A stretch of 64,000 nucleotides of DNA from Bacillus sp. FSL K6-3431. Its GTDB lineage: Bacteria > Bacillota > Bacilli > Bacillales > Bacillaceae_C. The stretch spans positions 1,984,001 through 2,048,000 of the forward strand of contig NZ_JBBOCT010000001.1 in the NCBI RefSeq assembly GCF_038002605.1, written 5' to 3'. Made by a program: the position numbers and the translations under genes. The notes under the pieces were generated by a model. That model did not search any database. It was not told the origin of the DNA and was given only the letters and a program-made list of their open reading frames with translations. This document shows, in pieces, positions 17,022 to 26,277 of this stretch. How positions within the stretch are numbered: position 1 is the first letter of the stretch; each line of letters begins with the position of its first letter.

Positions 17022-18866
17022 TTATTTTGCAACAAGTGGTTCTTCTTGAGTTACCTCAATTTCGTTTTTATACATTTCAGTTCCGTCACCGATCGCATAG
17101 TTATGCACACGATTATTAACAGGTACCAATACTGAACGATACAACGTTGGGAATACTGGTACTTCATCCGTCATAAGTTGTTGCCACTCTTTATAAATTT
17201 CTTTACGTTTTTCTGGATCAAATGCAGCGTCAGATATACCTTCAGCTAGCAGGCGATCATTTTCTTCATTTGACCAACGTGTGAAGTTATAGATAGCATC
17301 GCGACCATAAAGTCCGCTAGGATCCACATCAATACCTACACCCCAAGCAGCCGCATAAATGTCAATCTTAGGATTGTCATCGCCCTTTTCTCCTACACCT
17401 TCGTAGAAGCTATTAAATTCCTGTAAGCGACCATCTAATAGCTCCACTTTCAAGCCAACAGCTTCCCATGCCTGGATATAATATTTTGCTAATGGTTCAG
17501 CTACTTCATCACCTGACATTGAAGCAAAATTGATGACTAACTCATTACCTTCTTTATCTTCACGGATACCATCACCATCTGTATCTTTATAACCAGCATC
17601 TTCAAGTATTTGTTTCGCTTTCTCAGGGTCATATGGTGCACCTGGATTTGAGTCATCGTGATATTCTGGATGTGAAGCAGGAATTAATGTTGTTGCGGCC
17701 CAACGAAGACCGTGATAGAATCTATCGCCTACAGCATCGTTGTCAACAGCATGCCACATCGCTTTACGTAAATTCACATCTGCCATTTTCGACTTTGGAT
17801 CCGTTTTAACCTCTTTTGCTTTTTTATCCCAAGTACCTAGTTTAAATCCAATATATGAATAAGCACGATCTATCGCACCTAAATATTCCACATTTGATAT
17901 TTCAGCATTAGCCGGGAATTGATCCACAGGGAATTTATCAACTGTATCTACTTCACCTTTTTTTAATGATTGAACAACAACATTTGGATTAATAACTTTT
18001 AAAGTAACTTTATCAAGCTTCGGTGCTCCGCGCCAGTAGTCTTCATTTTTTGTGTATGTGACTGACTCACCTGGAACAATTGATTCTACTTTAAATGGAC
18101 CAATACCAATTGGATTCTTACGTACTTCTGGAGAAGAAGAGATATCTTTAACTGGTATATCACCAAAGATATGTTTCGCCAATGGATATGTCCATATACC
18201 ACCTGTTATAAGTGATGGTGTTGCTTCAATATACGTAATCTTCAGTGTCTTTTCATCCACTACTTCAATACCAGAAATCGTGTCAGCTTTACCTTCATGA
18301 TAATCTTCAATTCCTACCACATTTCTCAATGTTGAGTCAAAACGTGGACCATCATAATCTTTGTTAGCAATTACTTCATGTGCAAATAACCAGTCTTCAG
18401 CTGTAACTGGCTCACCATCATGCCAGTTTACATTGTCACGAATTTTGAATGTATATGTTTTTCCATCTTCTGATGCTTCATATGTTGCAGCACCATCATT
18501 TGTATATACATAGCTTGAATCCCATGTTAACATTCCCTCATCGAACCATTCAAGCACTTGTGCATCAGGATCACCTGAATAGAAGTTAAAGTTCAATGTT
18601 CCCTGGAAAGCAGTATCGGAAACGAGCCCAAATGTAAAGGAGCCACCTTCCATTGCTTCCCCTTCATTCGTCTTAATGTTACTGAAATCATCGATAGAAT
18701 AAAGCTTTTCTTCCTCTTTTCCGCCCTCTTTTTTGCCTTCTTCGGTCTTTTTTCCACCATCCTTTGGCTTTGAATCCGTATCTGTTTTATTACACGCTGT
18801 TAATGCAAGTAATAATACAAGCATAAGCGCGAATAGAACTTTGCTAGCATTTTTCGTTCTGAACAT
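17022..18866 (-). CDS. oppA: Oligopeptide ABC transporter, substrate-binding lipoprotein
   Basis: A family-5 extracellular solute-binding protein (OppA/AppA type), 614 residues, somewhat longer than the usual 540-600. The signal peptide ends in lipobox LTAC at about residue 25, followed by a Lys/Glu/Gly-rich linker and then the SBP_bac_5 fold. Typical elements are the YEASEDGKTYTFKIRDNVNW strand region and the late GYKDTDGDGIREDKEG loop, which looks like a calcium-binding DxDxDG motif common in these proteins. An AGGGGAGA site precedes ATG 18866. Last gene of the D-F-B-C-A operon. Whether the true ligand is a peptide, nickel or another solute cannot be decided from sequence. Confidence 0.9.
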   Translation of the reverse strand: MFRTKNASKVLFALMLVLLLALTACNKTDTDSKPKDGGKKTEEGKKEGGKEEEKLYSIDDFSNIKTNEGEAMEGGSFTFGLVSDTAFQGTLNFNFYSGDPDAQVLEWFDEGMLTWDSSYVYTNDGAATYEASEDGKTYTFKIRDNVNWHDGEPVTAEDWLFAHEVIANKDYDGPRFDSTLRNVVGIEDYHEGKADTISGIEVVDEKTLKITYIEATPSLITGGIWTYPLAKHIFGDIPVKDISSSPEVRKNPIGIGPFKVESIVPGESVTYTKNEDYWRGAPKLDKVTLKVINPNVVVQSLKKGEVDTVDKFPVDQFPANAEISNVEYLGAIDRAYSYIGFKLGTWDKKAKEVKTDPKSKMADVNLRKAMWHAVDNDAVGDRFYHGLRWAATTLIPASHPEYHDDSNPGAPYDPEKAKQILEDAGYKDTDGDGIREDKEGNELVINFASMSGDEVAEPLAKYYIQAWEAVGLKVELLDGRLQEFNSFYEGVGEKGDDNPKIDIYAAAWGVGIDVDPSGLYGRDAIYNFTRWSNEENDRLLAEGISDAAFDPEKRKEIYKEWQQLMTDEVPVFPTLYRSVLVPVNNRVHNYAIGDGTEMYKNEIEVTQEEPLVAK

Positions 18867-18884
18867 ATAAATCTCTCCCCTTTC

Positions 18885-19793
18885 TTATCCTCTTCTTTGT
18901 CTTGCGTCAGTCGCACGTTTTAACGCTTGACCAACATTATTTATACTCAACATCAATATTAGGATTAACATTGATGCAGGTAACCAGATCCACCATCTAA
19001 ACTCAAGTGTTTGCGGGTTTCTAGCATAGCTAACTAGTGTTCCGAGACTCGGAGTACTCTCTGGAAAACCAAAACCTAAGAAGGAAAGCCCTGATTCTAA
19101 ACCAATATTAGCCGCTAAATTCAATGTCATTGTAACAATGATAATCGAACTTAAATTTGGCAAAACCTGTGTAAACATAATTTTAAAATCGGATGATCCT
19201 AATGTTTTCGAAGCTTGAACATAGTCAAGTTCTTTTTCCTGCAAAGTCTTCGAGCGGATTAAGCGCGCTATCCCCATCCATAAAAATGCTGTCATAATTA
19301 ATGAGAATGATAGGATGCTATATTTCGGCACGATTGCAGCAAACACAATGACAATCATTAAAAACGGTAAAATCATAAAGAAGTCAAGGATACGCATAAA
19401 TAAATTATCAATGGTTCCTCCGAAGTAACCTGAAATCAATCCGAATCCAATTCCAATCACTCCAGTCATTAAGGTCACTAGTATTCCAATCGATAAGGAA
19501 TTACGCGTCCCAACAATGAGTTGGCCAAATACATCACGCCCACCGTGATCCGTACCTAACCAAAATTCCGAAGAAGGAGGTTTATGGATAGAAAATAAAT
19601 CAACTGTAACGATCTCCTTCTGATCTAATATAAGTGAGATACCATATACGAATAGGACAACTAAAATAATAAAAATTAACGATATAAAAGCTAATTTATC
19701 CCTGACAATTTCACGCCATAAAATTCGCAAGCCAGATGGACTTCTATCAGTATCTTGACTGCTATCGAGTAATTGAACATTGTTCGTTTCCAA
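18885..19793 (-). CDS. oppC: Oligopeptide ABC transporter permease (OppC/AppC type)
   Basis: Inner-membrane permease, 302 residues, with an N-terminal OppC leader domain and one helix (about residues 35-55), then the binding-protein-dependent transport domain with five helices. The EAA-type cytoplasmic loop is visible as YVQASKTLGSSDFKIMFTQVLPN (about residues 190-212). TTG start at 19793 with GAGGTGG six bases upstream. It pairs with the OppB-type permease upstream. Confidence 0.92.
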   Translation of the reverse strand: METNNVQLLDSSQDTDRSPSGLRILWREIVRDKLAFISLIFIILVVLFVYGISLILDQKEIVTVDLFSIHKPPSSEFWLGTDHGGRDVFGQLIVGTRNSLSIGILVTLMTGVIGIGFGLISGYFGGTIDNLFMRILDFFMILPFLMIVIVFAAIVPKYSILSFSLIMTAFLWMGIARLIRSKTLQEKELDYVQASKTLGSSDFKIMFTQVLPNLSSIIIVTMTLNLAANIGLESGLSFLGFGFPESTPSLGTLVSYARNPQTLEFRWWIWLPASMLILILMLSINNVGQALKRATDARQRRG

Positions 19794-19821
19794 TCTTAAC
19801 CACCTCAGAGTCTATCGAATC

Positions 19822-20784
19822 TTATTTAATACGAATACGCGGATCTATAAGACTTAGTATAATATCTGAAATTAACGCTCCTATAATAGAGGCGATTCCA
19901 AAGAGCAAAACAACGGAAGTAACGACACTATAATCCCGTAAAAGTATGGATTCAAAAAACAGCTGTCCCATACCTGGGTAACCAAAGATGTTTTCAATAA
20001 AAATAGTTCCTCCGATTAAACCAGTAATTTCATATCCGAAAAAAGCAGCAATTGGTAATAGTGAATTCCTTAAAATATGATGATTATAAATTCGAGATTC
20101 AGGAGCACCTTTCGCTTTTGCAGTAAGTATAAAATCCTTTTCTTTTATATCGATAATCTCACTTCTCAAATATTGTACGGTCGAAACCGTTGCGATTAAT
20201 GCCATCGATAACGCCGGGAGTAATAAATGGTTTATTTTACTAATAACATATTCGAATGTACCTGGAGTTAGTCCTGGCTTTACACTTCCGCCTGTAGGAA
20301 ACCATCCTAAATTGAAACCAAACATCCATAGCATAACTAGTGCAAAAATAAATAGTGGAGCTGCAAAGCCAATATATGTGTACCCAGTTATTAAACGATC
20401 CGCCCATGTATCATTATAACGTCCGCTTGTAATTCCAAGTGGTATCGCAATTAAATAGGTTAAGATCAATGTTACAACTGAAAGCCAAATTGTATTAATA
20501 AGTCTTTGAGTAATCAACTCAGTAACAGGCATTTTAAAGCGGAATGATTGTCCAAAATCTCCATGAATAACTCCCTTTAACCAATCTATATATTGGATGT
20601 ACCAAGGATTATTTAAGCCCAGCTTCTCCCTTTGTGCCTCAATAGTGGACGGATCAACATTGGGATCAATCATTCCACTTAGTGCATCTCCGGGCATCAT
20701 TTTTGCCAAAATGAATATCAATATACTAAGTAATATAATTTGAGGAATCATAATTCCAATACGTCGTACAGTGAATTTCCACAT
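19822..20784 (-). CDS. oppB: Oligopeptide ABC transporter permease (OppB/AppB type)
   Basis: Permease of 320 residues: first helix at about residues 8-27, a long extracellular loop with the GLNNPWYIQYIDWLKG segment typical of OppB, then a five-helix BPD_transp_1 domain with EAA loop FILTAKAKGAPESRIYNHHILRN. The open frame begins with a TTG at 20793 that touches the ribosome site, so the ATG at 20784 (MWKFTVRR), 9 bases after GGAGAGG, is the better start. It lies five bases after the OppF stop. Confidence 0.92.
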   Translation of the reverse strand: MWKFTVRRIGIMIPQIILLSILIFILAKMMPGDALSGMIDPNVDPSTIEAQREKLGLNNPWYIQYIDWLKGVIHGDFGQSFRFKMPVTELITQRLINTIWLSVVTLILTYLIAIPLGITSGRYNDTWADRLITGYTYIGFAAPLFIFALVMLWMFGFNLGWFPTGGSVKPGLTPGTFEYVISKINHLLLPALSMALIATVSTVQYLRSEIIDIKEKDFILTAKAKGAPESRIYNHHILRNSLLPIAAFFGYEITGLIGGTIFIENIFGYPGMGQLFFESILLRDYSVVTSVVLLFGIASIIGALISDIILSLIDPRIRIK

Positions 20785-20789
20785 ATTTT

Positions 20790-21722
20790 TCAACCTCTCC
20801 CAGGCAATGCCACTAAATGTGTGTCAGATACGGGCTGTAATTTATACGCTAAGCCCTCTTCATCAAAATAATCATCATACGATTGTTCATATTCCGCTTT
20901 CACTTCTTGGCGGAATTGAAGTTGCTGATCTCGCTTCCTCGGATCAATATCAGGAATGGCAGCTACAAGACGTTTTGTATAGATGTGTTGAGGGCTAGTA
21001 AATATATCTTCCTTCGTACCTTGTTCGACATAACGTCCTTTATACATAATGCCAATATGATCACACATATGTTTAATAATCCCAAGATCATGACTAATGA
21101 AGAGATAAGTCAACCCTAATTCTTTTTGTATATCTTGCATAAAGTTTAGTACTTGCGCTTGAACAGAAACATCAAGTGCTGAAACGGGTTCGTCTGCAAT
21201 AATCAACTTCGGCTTTAAGGCAATTGCCCGGGCAATTCCGATCCTTTGCCTTTGCCCACCTGAAAACTCATGAGGATATTTATAAATACTTTCGGGACTT
21301 AATCCAACTAGTTCCATCAATTCTTGTACGCGTTTTTTCACGCCATCCCTTGATAACTTCTCATAATTATTAATGGGCTCTGCCACAATATCTAAAACAC
21401 GTTTTTTCGGATTCAACGAAGAATACGGATCTTGGAATATCATTTGCACGTCTTTACGTACTTTCATATCAGAACGTCGCAATTTGGTAATGTTTTGTTC
21501 ATCAAAAGTAATTTTACCTGACGTAATATTGTTCAAACCAATAATTGCTCGACCAGTCGTCGTCTTTCCAGAACCTGATTCTCCAACTAGCCCATAGGTT
21601 TTTCCTTTTTCAATTGTAAAATTCACTCCATCAACTGCTTTTATATGATCAATCGTTCTACCAAATAAACCGCCTTTAATTGGAAAATGTACTTTTAGAT
21701 CTTCTACTTTAAGAAACGCCAT
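20790..21722 (-). CDS. oppF: Oligopeptide ABC transporter ATPase (OppF/AppF type)
   Basis: ABC ATPase of 310 residues: Walker A GESGSGKTT at about residues 41-49, Q-loop MIFQDPYSSLNP, signature SGGQRQR, Walker B LIIADEPVSALD, switch histidine SHDLG, and the OppF/D C-terminal extension. I set the start at ATG 21722 (MAFLKVEDLKVHF), which has AAGGAGG nine bases upstream; the frame is open for 35 more codons, but these overlap the OppD gene. It overlaps the OppD stop by 14 bases. Confidence 0.93.
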   Translation of the reverse strand: MAFLKVEDLKVHFPIKGGLFGRTIDHIKAVDGVNFTIEKGKTYGLVGESGSGKTTTGRAIIGLNNITSGKITFDEQNITKLRRSDMKVRKDVQMIFQDPYSSLNPKKRVLDIVAEPINNYEKLSRDGVKKRVQELMELVGLSPESIYKYPHEFSGGQRQRIGIARAIALKPKLIIADEPVSALDVSVQAQVLNFMQDIQKELGLTYLFISHDLGIIKHMCDHIGIMYKGRYVEQGTKEDIFTSPQHIYTKRLVAAIPDIDPRKRDQQLQFRQEVKAEYEQSYDDYFDEEGLAYKLQPVSDTHLVALPGRG

Positions 21723-22725
21723 TGCGCTGGTCCTCCTTGTTTTTATCAGGGAAGTAAAATTGTTTATAGCAAGTGCAGCGTACGAAGTGACCTGGGCTAA
21801 CTTCATGCAATTCCGGACTTTCTTCATGTGCCGAAGGATCTACCCAAGGTATTCTTGCACTAAACCTGCAACCTTCGCGGGGTAACTTTTGCAATGAAGG
21901 AACAATTCCCTTAATAACATGAAGTTTTGATTGGACTTCTTTTGAATTTGGTACGGAATTTAACAATGACCTTGTATACGGATGCAATGGATTTTCAAAC
22001 AATGTGTATACATCTGCAATTTCCACTATTTGCCCTGCGTACATTACAGCAACCCTATCAGCCATTTCAGCTACTACACCTAAATCATGAGTAATAAGGA
22101 TAATGCCCGCATTGCTGCCTTCTTTTAATTCTTTTATTAAATCAAGAATTTGTGATTGAATCGTTACATCAAGTGCTGTTGTAGGTTCATCTGCAATTAA
22201 TAATTCAGGCTCGTTTGCAATCGCCATTGCGATGACAACCCGCTGTCTCATCCCCCCGGATAGTTCATGTGGGAATTGATCATACGTATGGTCAGGTCGT
22301 GGGATACCTACCTTATTCAACAAGGAAATAACCTTTTCTTTTTGTTTACTTTTTGGGAGCTGTTTATTATGCAAATAAATGATTTCCGCGATTTGCTCTC
22401 CAATAACCATTAAAGGATTTAACGCAGTGAGTGGGTCTTGGAAAATCATTCCTATTTCTTTCCCACGAAATTTATTTAACTTTGCCGGTGAAATATTAGC
22501 AATTTCCTGGTCTTTAAACAATACACTACCTTCAATCTTCGCCCGATTGTGTAAGCCCATAATCGAAAATGCGAGCGCACTCTTTCCACACCCGGATTCA
22601 CCAACAATTGCTAATAATTCATTTTTATTTACAGTAAGTGATAAGTCATCCACAGCTGCATAATATTGATCTTTAATCCGAAATGATGTTTTCAGATTTT
22701 TTATTTTCAATAATTCTCCACTCAA
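21709..22725 (-). CDS. oppD: Oligopeptide ABC transporter ATPase (OppD/AppD type)
   Basis: ABC ATPase of 338 residues: Walker A GESGCGKS, Q-loop IFQDPLTALNP, signature LSGGMRQR, Walker B LLIADEPTTALD, H-loop THDLG. The oligopeptide/dipeptide C-terminal domain carries cysteines at CRFSARIPW and CTCYKQF, the usual OppD iron-sulfur-like cluster ligands. The start is TTG 22725 with a strong AGGGGGG site. First gene of the minus-strand operon D-F-B-C-A; leading with D-F is the arrangement of the Bacillus app operon. Confidence 0.92.
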   Translation of the reverse strand: MSGELLKIKNLKTSFRIKDQYYAAVDDLSLTVNKNELLAIVGESGCGKSALAFSIMGLHNRAKIEGSVLFKDQEIANISPAKLNKFRGKEIGMIFQDPLTALNPLMVIGEQIAEIIYLHNKQLPKSKQKEKVISLLNKVGIPRPDHTYDQFPHELSGGMRQRVVIAMAIANEPELLIADEPTTALDVTIQSQILDLIKELKEGSNAGIILITHDLGVVAEMADRVAVMYAGQIVEIADVYTLFENPLHPYTRSLLNSVPNSKEVQSKLHVIKGIVPSLQKLPREGCRFSARIPWVDPSAHEESPELHEVSPGHFVRCTCYKQFYFPDKNKEDQRNGVS

Positions 22726-23242
22726 ATTAATCCCCCCTAATGAGAAATGAATTTATTCTGAATTTTACACTTACAGCTTCTTATACCCTATATTCTAGTA
22801 ATGAATCACTTATTCGATTAAGTGAAAAGTAATTGAATCCATTTCTACCAGTCATCTGAAGGTTTAGATAATTCATTACAAATATGTAGATACCATTTGC
22901 ATTTTTATTATCGATGATGTCTATAGGTGGTAACGGAAAAAACTATACTAATATATTGAATACAAAATTGCTTATTCTGTTTAATTATATACTGCCTTCA
23001 CCATACGGTTACTAAATACCTATATAATGCGATTCATAAAATAAGAGTTTTCTACTTATTTCGAATATCAAACTAATTTTAGTATAAGAGAATAGTTTTA
23101 AAAATGCAATATCTTTTTCTCCTGTAAATAATGCCATAAAAGAAAGCGATATACGCACTGTCACATTTGATATAATTGTCTTTTTCAATACAAACGTTAT
23201 GCGTTGTTACATTGCCCCCTGCTCAAACTATAATAATAAAAG
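22726..23242. other. Long intergenic region upstream of the oligopeptide transporter operon
   Basis: About 520 AT-rich bases between the transporter operon and the urease operon terminator. It must hold the promoter of the D-F-B-C-A operon, but I see no convincing promoter, riboswitch or small gene. All frames are closed by frequent stops. Confidence 0.4.
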
Positions 23243-23272
23243 AAAAAACACGTGGAGTATGTTTGCTCCACG
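23243..23272 (-). terminator. Terminator of the urease operon
   Basis: CGTGGAG/CTCCACG stem with an 8-base loop followed on the minus strand by TGTTTTTTC, 15 bases past ureD. Confidence 0.85.
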
Positions 23273-23286
23273 GGTTTCCATTCTGT

Positions 23287-24111
23287 TTAATATTTTCGCA
23301 GGAACACTGCTTTTTTATTAAACCATTGTTCACGAATTAATCGATGACACTCCATAAATATTTTCTCCATTGCTTGAGTCGAATTCGCCAGTACCCTTAA
23401 TGTAAAACCCGGGACAGCGAGTTGTGAGATGCCAAATTTGCTCTCACCCGCAACTTCTCCAAGTAATTCATAGAGTTCATCAAGAAAATCAGAAGTCATT
23501 TTTTCTCCAACAACGATCATTGATCCAAGATGTGTAAATCCTTCCATCAGCCCGATCGCACCCATTTGTTTGCGCGCTGGTTCCAATTTTAAATGATCGA
23601 ATACAACAAGCTCATTTTCCATATAAATTTCATTCTTCAGCTGTAGCTTCCCATAGCTAAATAATTCTCCATCAGGCGACCATCCGGGAGTGAGCATATC
23701 GCAGTATACAAGGGTTGCTCCTTTTTCCATATGGATCATGTTTTTTTGTACGTAGCGAGCATCGCGATACCCGATTAATGGATCAGGAATATATTCAAGT
23801 ACACTGTTCTCTTTCAAAGTAAAATTAGTCTCTTGACTAACAGGAACATTGGGAGTTTTGTATACTTTAGCAGCCGACTGAGTCGTTAATAACAGTTCGG
23901 CGCCTTCTTCCACAGTGATATCCATCCGATACGTATCGCCATCCACATAACCACCACCGGGATTGATAAGAAAATAAGTAACTTGACCAGACTCATCTAA
24001 ATAAAGGGGACGCATCACTTTAAATGCCCCTTGGTAATAAACATCGTTCGGGATGGTCTTACCTTTTTTATTTTCAAGCTTTAACCGCAGTTCCCCTGTC
24101 CATCCACTCAT
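23287..24111 (-). CDS. ureD: Urease accessory protein UreD
   Basis: Scaffold protein that binds apo-urease together with UreF and UreG and guides nickel delivery. 274 residues, the usual size. Family segments seen: GGGYVDGDTYRMDITVEEGA, LLTTQSAAKVYKT and the central LEYIPDPLIGYRDARY. ATG 24111 lies one base after the ureG stop, so the two are translationally linked. Last gene of the operon in the order A-B-C-E-F-G-D. Confidence 0.95.
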   Translation of the reverse strand: MSGWTGELRLKLENKKGKTIPNDVYYQGAFKVMRPLYLDESGQVTYFLINPGGGYVDGDTYRMDITVEEGAELLLTTQSAAKVYKTPNVPVSQETNFTLKENSVLEYIPDPLIGYRDARYVQKNMIHMEKGATLVYCDMLTPGWSPDGELFSYGKLQLKNEIYMENELVVFDHLKLEPARKQMGAIGLMEGFTHLGSMIVVGEKMTSDFLDELYELLGEVAGESKFGISQLAVPGFTLRVLANSTQAMEKIFMECHRLIREQWFNKKAVFLRKY

Positions 24112-24112
24112 A

Positions 24113-24724
24113 TTAATGAAGACCTGCTAAAAGTGCATGCCTCTTGAGCCAATCTATCACTTCATCAAGCCCAGTATTGTCTTGCAAATTGGTGAATACA
24201 AATGGTTTATTGCCCCGGAAGGTTTTCGTATCTGCTTCCATCACATCAAGGCTAGCACCTACATATGGTGCTAAATCTATTTTGTTAATGACAAAAAGAT
24301 CTGATTTAATCATCCCTTGTCCGCCTTTACGCGGGATTTTTTCCCCTTGCGCTACATCAATAATATAAATCGAAAAATCAACGAGTTCAGGGCTAAATGT
24401 TGCTGCAAGATTATCCCCACCGCTTTCAACAAAAATCAATTCGAGATCTTCATGCTGCTTTTTCAGATCTTCAATAGCAGCAGTATTCATAGATGTATCT
24501 TCTCTGATCGCTGTATGTGGACAGCCACCTGTTTCTACACCAACGATTCTGTCTGCTGGAAGGACACCATGATTCATTAAATATTTCGCATCCTCTTTCG
24601 TATAAATATCATTCGTAACTACCGCCATGCTTAGTTCATTTTCAAGGGCGCGTGTCAGTTTTTCAACGAGCATCGTTTTTCCAGCACCTACTGGACCACC
24701 TACGCCAATTTTAATTGGTTCCAT
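24113..24724 (-). CDS. ureG: Urease accessory GTPase UreG
   Basis: SIMIBI-class GTPase that powers nickel insertion into urease; 203 residues. P-loop GGPVGAGKT at about residues 8-16, the nickel-binding CPH motif in [13 protein letters not shown], the [14 protein letters not shown] switch region and the [11 protein letters not shown] guanine-specificity motif are all intact. AGAGGAG precedes ATG 24724. Confidence 0.97.
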   Translation of the reverse strand: MEPIKIGVGGPVGAGKTMLVEKLTRALENELSMAVVTNDIYTKEDAKYLMNHGVLPADRIVGVETGGCPHTAIREDTSMNTAAIEDLKKQHEDLELIFVESGGDNLAATFSPELVDFSIYIIDVAQGEKIPRKGGQGMIKSDLFVINKIDLAPYVGASLDVMEADTKTFRGNKPFVFTNLQDNTGLDEVIDWLKRHALLAGLH

Positions 24725-24789
24725 TCAAAGCACTCCTCTTTTAAATATATGTTCAATAAGGAAGACGAGAAAAGATTTAAACAATCTCT

Positions 24790-25476
24790 TCAAGACATAA
24801 AAATTCTAATCGTTAACCGTTCATGTTTCATTTGTGAAATTTCAATTCCTGGAGCAGTAATACCAAAATCATCAAATTTTAGCTTCTCAGTCTCTTTTGC
24901 CGTTTCCAATAACTGAGGCTGAATATCTCTGAGAATTCTTTGACCTGCTGTTTGACCTAGTGGAATCCCTCTCACCGCATTTTGGACAATTCCTGATACA
25001 CAGGAATATAAATAAGAGGAAATCGCGCTTTTCTTCGGCACTTCTAAGTAGTAAGCGATCATTGTAAAAACAATAGCTGGGTGACCGAACGATTGATTAG
25101 TAGAAATCCGCTCTTTATATTCAATTAGAAGCGGAAATTCGTATAGAGATAAACCAAGGCTTACCAACCGTTCTCCCATTTTATAACTACCTTGACGTAC
25201 CTCACGTGGCAGATTTTGTACAGTAATCAAGCGATCAAGCTTCCAAATTTCAGCAATATCATCTCGCTCTATTGCTTCATACACAAGACGGCTCACAAGC
25301 CCGTCCGCGTATTTTAATTGTTCATCTACGTACATGTTGAGCCAAGCTGTAAACGATGCTGCATCTGTAACCTGATCTTCTTGGATATATGTTTCTAATC
25401 CATAGGAATGACTAAATGCCCCAGTAGGAAGCTGTGAATCAGTTAGCTGCAACAGCGCAAGTAAATAATTATCCAT
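24790..25476 (-). CDS. ureF: Urease accessory protein UreF
   Basis: All-helical accessory protein that regulates the UreG GTPase in the UreDFG complex. 228 residues from ATG 25476 ([17 protein letters not shown]), the usual UreF beginning with the conserved [13 protein letters not shown]. The frame is open 18 codons further, but that part overlaps ureE. The start overlaps the ureE stop by eight bases. C-terminus ends in the [13 protein letters not shown] stretch typical of UreF. Confidence 0.95.
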   Translation of the reverse strand: MDNYLLALLQLTDSQLPTGAFSHSYGLETYIQEDQVTDAASFTAWLNMYVDEQLKYADGLVSRLVYEAIERDDIAEIWKLDRLITVQNLPREVRQGSYKMGERLVSLGLSLYEFPLLIEYKERISTNQSFGHPAIVFTMIAYYLEVPKKSAISSYLYSCVSGIVQNAVRGIPLGQTAGQRILRDIQPQLLETAKETEKLKFDDFGITAPGIEISQMKHERLTIRIFMS

Positions 25477-25924
25477 GGCTATGACCAATATGCCGGAATG
25501 CTTGTTTAACTTTTCTTTTCTCTCGCTCAAAAGGAATTGCTAACTCTTGAAGTAATTCTTCCACAAGATAGTCATATTGGACAAACATTTCATCACCTTC
25601 AAATTGAGCAGGCAAATGACGATTACCAAGTTGATGTGCAATATTCCCCATTTCTTGGATCGTTCTCGGTTTAATAATAAGTAAGTCATCTGGCATGACG
25701 TCAACGACGATCATATTGTGATCATCCATAAATAAAACATCGCCTGCCACTAAGTCCCGAGCTTCTTTTAAGCGTATGCCTAATTCATTCCCATGGTCAG
25801 TCGTAACCCTTTGAATTCTTTTTACAAGATCAGCACTTTCCATAAATACTTTTTCCTTATGGTATCTAGCAAGCTGATCTTTATCCATTTCATCAATATG
25901 AGTAACAATTTGTTCAATAATCAT
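25469..25924 (-). CDS. ureE: Urease accessory nickel chaperone UreE
   Basis: Nickel metallochaperone, 151 residues: N-terminal peptide-binding domain followed by a C-terminal metal-binding domain with [16 protein letters not shown], where the conserved GNRH histidine is the dimer-bridging nickel ligand. The C-terminal tail is short, FRHIGHSHG, unlike the long poly-His tails of some enterobacterial UreE. GAAGGAG precedes ATG 25924. Confidence 0.95.
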   Translation of the reverse strand: MIIEQIVTHIDEMDKDQLARYHKEKVFMESADLVKRIQRVTTDHGNELGIRLKEARDLVAGDVLFMDDHNMIVVDVMPDDLLIIKPRTIQEMGNIAHQLGNRHLPAQFEGDEMFVQYDYLVEELLQELAIPFEREKRKVKQAFRHIGHSHG

Positions 25925-26277
25925 TTATCTGCTCCTTCAAAATCATTTAAAAAAGAAGGAAAAAAGCCAGAGCGACCTACTACGCTTCTTCCTAGCTTCT
26001 TCCTAGCTTCTTCCTAACTACACCACTCTAGCATTTCCATGACATTGGAAGTTAGAGGATTGTTTGATATTTATGATCACAACCCTCGTCATATCTGTTA
26101 AGCACCCACCTAAAAAGTTGCGGACTCTAAGTGGAGGGACTAGAGAGTCGTCATCCATAAGATTTAGGTCGTTGTGTTTGTACTATACAGGTAGCTGTCT
26201 ATTGTCTCGTGCTGCTAGATACGGACAATGTATTAAGAAGAAATTCATAGCTGGTTTTCCCCGGACTTTTTAACCTC
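25925..26277. other. Non-coding 353-bp interruption inside the urease operon
   Basis: In most urease operons ureC and ureE are adjacent; here 353 bases lie between them. The stretch holds three direct copies of the 11-mer CTTCTTCCTAG (25985-26017), a GACTCT/AGAGTC hairpin at 26123-26149 next to an ACCCACC-type block near 26104, and a palindromic-looking CATGACATTGG region. A 69-codon plus-strand frame exists at 26064 but has no ribosome site and is antisense to the operon. The composition and hairpins suggest a small mobile-element remnant, possibly an IS200/IS605-type end, but this is not certain. Confidence 0.45.

Noticed and set aside
26064..26273. Plus-strand 69-codon frame inside the urease operon
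   Set aside because: No ribosome site, antisense to the operon and spans the hairpin-rich insert; treated as non-coding.
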